NCBI RefSeq assembly: GCF_905475395.1
Contig: NC_058339.1
Location: 90,654,520-90,718,519, forward strand
Direction: 5' to 3'
Source: Chrysoperla carnea
Taxonomy: Eukaryota > Arthropoda > Insecta > Neuroptera > Chrysopidae
DNA length: 64,000 nucleotides
Positions 60,371 to 64,000 of the stretch are shown one piece after another. A model generated the notes under the pieces. That model was given only the letters and a program-made list of their open reading frames with translations. It did no database searches and was not told where the DNA came from. Position 1 is the stretch's first letter, and every line of letters starts with the position of its first letter. A program made the position numbers and the translations under genes.

Positions 60371-60811
60371 TTGTTACCTAATTTTCCATGTAGATGTCAG
60401 TCTTGAAATTAAAAGGAAAAATCTTAGAATTTATTACAAAAATAATTTGCATACAGATGGCATTAAAAATAATTTTGAAATTTTTTAATTTAGTAAGACG
60501 GGCGACGGCAACACCAAATAGGATTACTCATTGGATAAGTTTAGGTAGTATTGCTGGCTAAAGAATAAGATACAGAAGAGCTATTTTTAATAGTAGAGGA
60601 TCACCTTTAGCCAATTTTCAAAGCATCTGAGTTTATAGACTGATATTTCTCTCAAGAAATTCTATCAATTTGAGACGATACGTGATACATAAAATTTCAA
60701 CTGCTTTTTCACCACCCTAAGAGTTCAATTTTCAAAAATCCTTCCTTAGGCTCATCTATAGTGTCAAAACAACCAACATTCAAATTTAAATGGTCCTAAC
60801 CTCAGGAGTTT

Positions 60812-60912
60812 ATTCTAATTATTCTTCTCACAAGCAGTATGTTAGGAATGCATATTTTCGATTTATTAACAAGAATTTCTATCATACTATTTGTGAGAAG
60901 AATAATTAGAAT
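60812..60912. repeat. Hairpin of about 100 bases, 30-base arms
   Basis: ATTCTAATTATTCTTCTCAC at 60812 and GTGAGAAGAATAATTAGAAT ending 60912 are complementary. The arms of 30 bases differ at two adjacent sites; the loop is about 41 bases. Size resembles a microRNA precursor, but it may be a small MITE. Confidence 0.7.
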
Positions 60913-61248
60913 TCACTTTTGTAAATATTATAAACCACATAGTTAAAAAAACCTTAGTAACATGAAATTATAGCAAACGTTGATCTATATTTGTCTATAA
61001 ATATATCTTTTCAAGCTGTGAATTTGGTGGTGAATTTCCATAAATCTCCTCTTAGTGCACACATGTGCCATTTAAGGACATGTGTACAAAATTTCATGCG
61101 TTGATTGATCAATTAGTTTCTTCTTTTATATGTATGGATATATAAGTAGGTTGTCTCACGCTAAACGCTAAAATCACAAGACTACTTACCTCTATTATTT
61201 CGGCATAACTTTAAGAGAATTGGAAACAATTCTGTATTATCTTTTGAA

Positions 61249-61740
61249 CTAGCTGTGAACTACCCGCTTTTCTGGGCAACATCCCCACTTGCACCCCTCC
61301 CTCCACATTTCCTTGCGTGGGATAACAGTTTTGTAATGTACACGTCATGCTCTTTTATTTGATACCCCACTTAGGTATATTTGTAAATATTCGATAATTC
61401 CTTCCCACTTTCTCGCTACACCTTTCTACCCTCCGTAGGTTATAAGTAGATAAAAACAATAGATCTTCGAAGCTGGTTGTATATCGTGTCAATATTTGAG
61501 CTTAATCGATGCACAACTTTTTTAGTTTTTGAAGCATATCCCTTTCAACCCCTATTTCAACCCCTTACTCTACTATAATATGGATGTATTATACATAAAA
61601 ACCTTCCTCTTGAATCACTCTATCTATTAAAAAAAACCGCATCAAAATCCATTGCGTAGTTTCAAAGATTTAAGCGTACAAAGGGACATAGGGACATAGG
61701 GACATAGGGACAGAAAAAGCGACTTTGTTTTATACTATGT
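61249..61740 (-). mobile_element. Helitron-like non-autonomous copy
   Basis: Reverse-oriented near full copy of the element at 18,328. CTAGCTGTGAACTACCCGCT at 61249, four GGGACATA units near 61683, and GCGACTTTGTTTTATACTAT at the far end. Confidence 0.75.
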
Positions 61741-62048
61741 AGTGATTATCTGTAAAAGATTCTAGGTACTTTTTTGTCGAAAAAAAAAATCAAAAAATTA
61801 TTTTTTTAATATTATATTTTTTTTAATGATATTGTGGTACTTGTTTACTGCACAAAATATATATTCATACATTTTTAATTATCATCATCATTTTTATTTT
61901 TTTTTTTTTAAATTGTTATTTTTCATTGCATTTTTTCTGTCTCACAATCAATCAATCATATTATTTGTATTTTTTTTTATCTCACATATACATCATTCTA
62001 TTTCTTTCTTTCATCAAATTTATTTTAATAATATATAACGCAACGGGT

Positions 62049-62106
62049 AATATATATATTTATTTATGTATAATAATTATATATATATATATATATATAA
62101 TATATA
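62049..62106. repeat. TA-rich microsatellite
   Basis: Mostly TA dinucleotides; part of a low-complexity T-rich stretch from 61,775 to 62,280 in which open frames are artefacts. Confidence 0.7.
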
Positions 62107-62280
62107 AAACGATTCTGTTTTTGTTTTTCACGTTCATTCACTGCAAATGTCAAAAAACTATCTCACATCACCTCACTTTTGAATCAAACTGTCATCAAAC
62201 TATACAAACTGAGATAATTAATAATAATTCATAATTAATATAATAATAATAATAACTATTTTGTTTTTTTGTTTTTTTAT

Positions 62281-64000
62281 ACAGTCAAAAATCGGTTAAA
62301 ATCGAGATTAAACATATTACGTCACAAACATGGCACACTGTGTCATGAGAATTTTTTTTAAAATAATTTTGTGAAAATACCGGCTGCAATTCGGATAAAA
62401 CAACATATCGGTTATACCGACATCATATTTATTGTTTTTAAACATTATTACCCTATTTTTGTCAAACGAAAAATTTTCGTTAGCTCCTATATTCGATAAT
62501 GGGATATAACAACCAGATAAATGTAGGTTCATTTAATGCCATTATAACCAGTTTTTGACTGTAATTAATTTTTTAAGAGATTTTTTTTAAATTTTAGTAT
62601 GTTTTGTATTTAAAATCTATTTTTTGTAGGTTATAATACATTTGTTTGTTTTTTATTACAAGAAAAACATTGCTTTCTTTTTTTATAGAGTTTACTTCGT
62701 TTGCATAAATTTTACACAGGTATTCATTTTATTTTTTTAAATTGTACTCTTAAAAAATTCCAAAAAAAAAATCCTATTAAATCGTATTTCTCCGTACGTA
62801 TTCGTTTATTTTAGAAAATTTTGTGGGAAATATGATTTAAATAACTTTTTTCTTAAAGATTTTTTTTTAATTAACTGAGAATTGCGCTGAGATGAGTATT
62901 TGTGTGTGTAAGTGTATGTTTTTGGAGGGGAGGGGGAGTGTGTATGTGTTTGGACCATATAAGGTCTATGTTCCACCTATTTGAGAAAGGAGGGGACGAA
63001 TACTTTATCCGAATTTTTCGAAGATTGAAAAATTATTATTCAAAGTAAATACTCAATCCTTATCCCAAATAGATTTTTTGTATGTTTCGGGGGAAGGTTT
63101 TGTGTAAGGGGTGGTACACAGTTAAATCACAAGCGTCATTTGTGGTCTACTACTATTCATGAGTGGTTTTTCGACTTTGTCGTCTATATTCATATTTACA
63201 TATCATATTTATCCTAATAACTGCGTCCAAAATCAAACTACCCATGAATATGTTTTCATTATATTCGTGCACAAAGTGAAAAATTTAAAATTTCCGGATC
63301 TGATTCTCTTTTGAAAAAAATTTGACCGGATATATTTTGAAGTTAACACTTTTTGAGTACTTTTTTTTTTAAACAGCTTACAGTTTAAAATATAATTAAC
63401 AGAAATTTTCTTTATTTGTACATTCTTCAAATTGCGAAAAACTCGAATAAGACCTTTGATAGTACGCAGGGTTATCAATAGATATCCAGTTGTTTCAAAA
63501 TGTTATTTTAATTCCATAGAAAATTTTTGAGTAGTTTCAAAAAGTAACATTCTTTTAGGTCACATAACAATTTGTTTTTTTCTATTTCTTGAGAATTTGA
63601 AAAAAAAAGCTACCGGCAGATGATATTTGACAAGAGTATAAACAGTCAAGTGTCCAGTGAAACAAAAAGAACATCTTTATGAATTGTAAGCTTTTCAGGA
63701 GACAGAAAAAAACTTTCCTAACAAGAATCATTCAGAGAAAACAAAAATGAATTATGTACAAACAAAGATGGTGAAAATTTTTAACAGTATTTTATATATC
63801 ATAAGAAAAACTGAGAAAAATAATTTTTGGATAAAATATTTAAAAAGTATATTTTCATTTTCTTAAAAACAGTATTTTTCTATAATTTTTCATTTTTACA
63901 GCAAATAAAAATTTGCAATAATTAGTAAAAAAATTAGTTTAATCCGTCATTTTTAAAGGTTATATTTGTTTTTTTTCTTCAATTAATTAATTAAATTAAT
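62281..64000. other. No gene seen
   Basis: AT-rich sequence with T and A homopolymers; the short minus-strand frames at 62,317 and 63,233 have no recognisable domain. Confidence 0.5.

Noticed and set aside
61826..62234. Overlapping open frames of 70 and 102 codons
   Set aside because: Encoded by T-rich and TA-rich low-complexity DNA; no domain.

Overview
The window is AT-rich, intron-bearing and repeat-dense eukaryotic nuclear DNA. It is most consistent with an insect: the two real genes encode short secreted S1A serine proteases without vertebrate-type extra disulfides, their introns are mostly 65-80 bases with GT..AG ends, and the mobile elements (Helitron, piggyBac-like, hAT, non-LTR, tRNA-SINE, many foldback MITEs) and TTAGG/TTGGG pentamer arrays fit insects. 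I cannot fix the order or species from sequence alone. No prokaryotic operon, CRISPR array or viral genome is visible.

Positions 1-54,000 hold no intact protein-coding gene that I can recognise. They are built from dispersed repeats. The commonest is a family of about 550 bases, called R550 here (full copy at 39,008-39,567), with more than a dozen full or broken copies in both orientations. Others are Helitron copies, a pair of foldback elements of about 0.8 kb with very long inverted arms, a foldback element built from 162-base tandem units, two copies of a mobile unit that carries TTGGG/TTAGG/GTGGGT arrays, two TTAA-flanked MITEs nested in the centre of a palindrome, an internally deleted hAT copy with an 8-base target duplication, and decayed coding pieces of piggyBac, hAT, non-LTR and probably PIF/Harbinger elements. 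A large hairpin lies at 45,375-45,687.

Positions 54,298-60,121 hold a head-to-tail pair of serine protease genes, about 300 bases apart and both on the + strand. SP1 (seven exons, 253 codons) has the full His-Asp-Ser triad and an Arg-Ile activation site. SP2 (five exons, 252 codons) is a paralogue with an intact reading frame. All six cysteines and the catalytic His are kept, but the catalytic Asp is Asn, the catalytic Ser is Ala, and the activation-site Arg is Leu. SP2 is therefore predicted to be a secreted non-catalytic serine protease homologue beside a predicted active relative. The last three exon boundaries are shared exactly. Two SP1 introns are absent from SP2.

Positions 60,180-64,000 hold an R550 fragment, a hairpin of about 100 bases, one more Helitron copy, a simple-repeat tract and otherwise featureless AT-rich DNA. 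How the two proteases might work together (for example a decoy, an inhibitor-binding or cofactor role for SP2) is inference. The sequence itself shows only the tandem layout, shared structure and catalytic loss.
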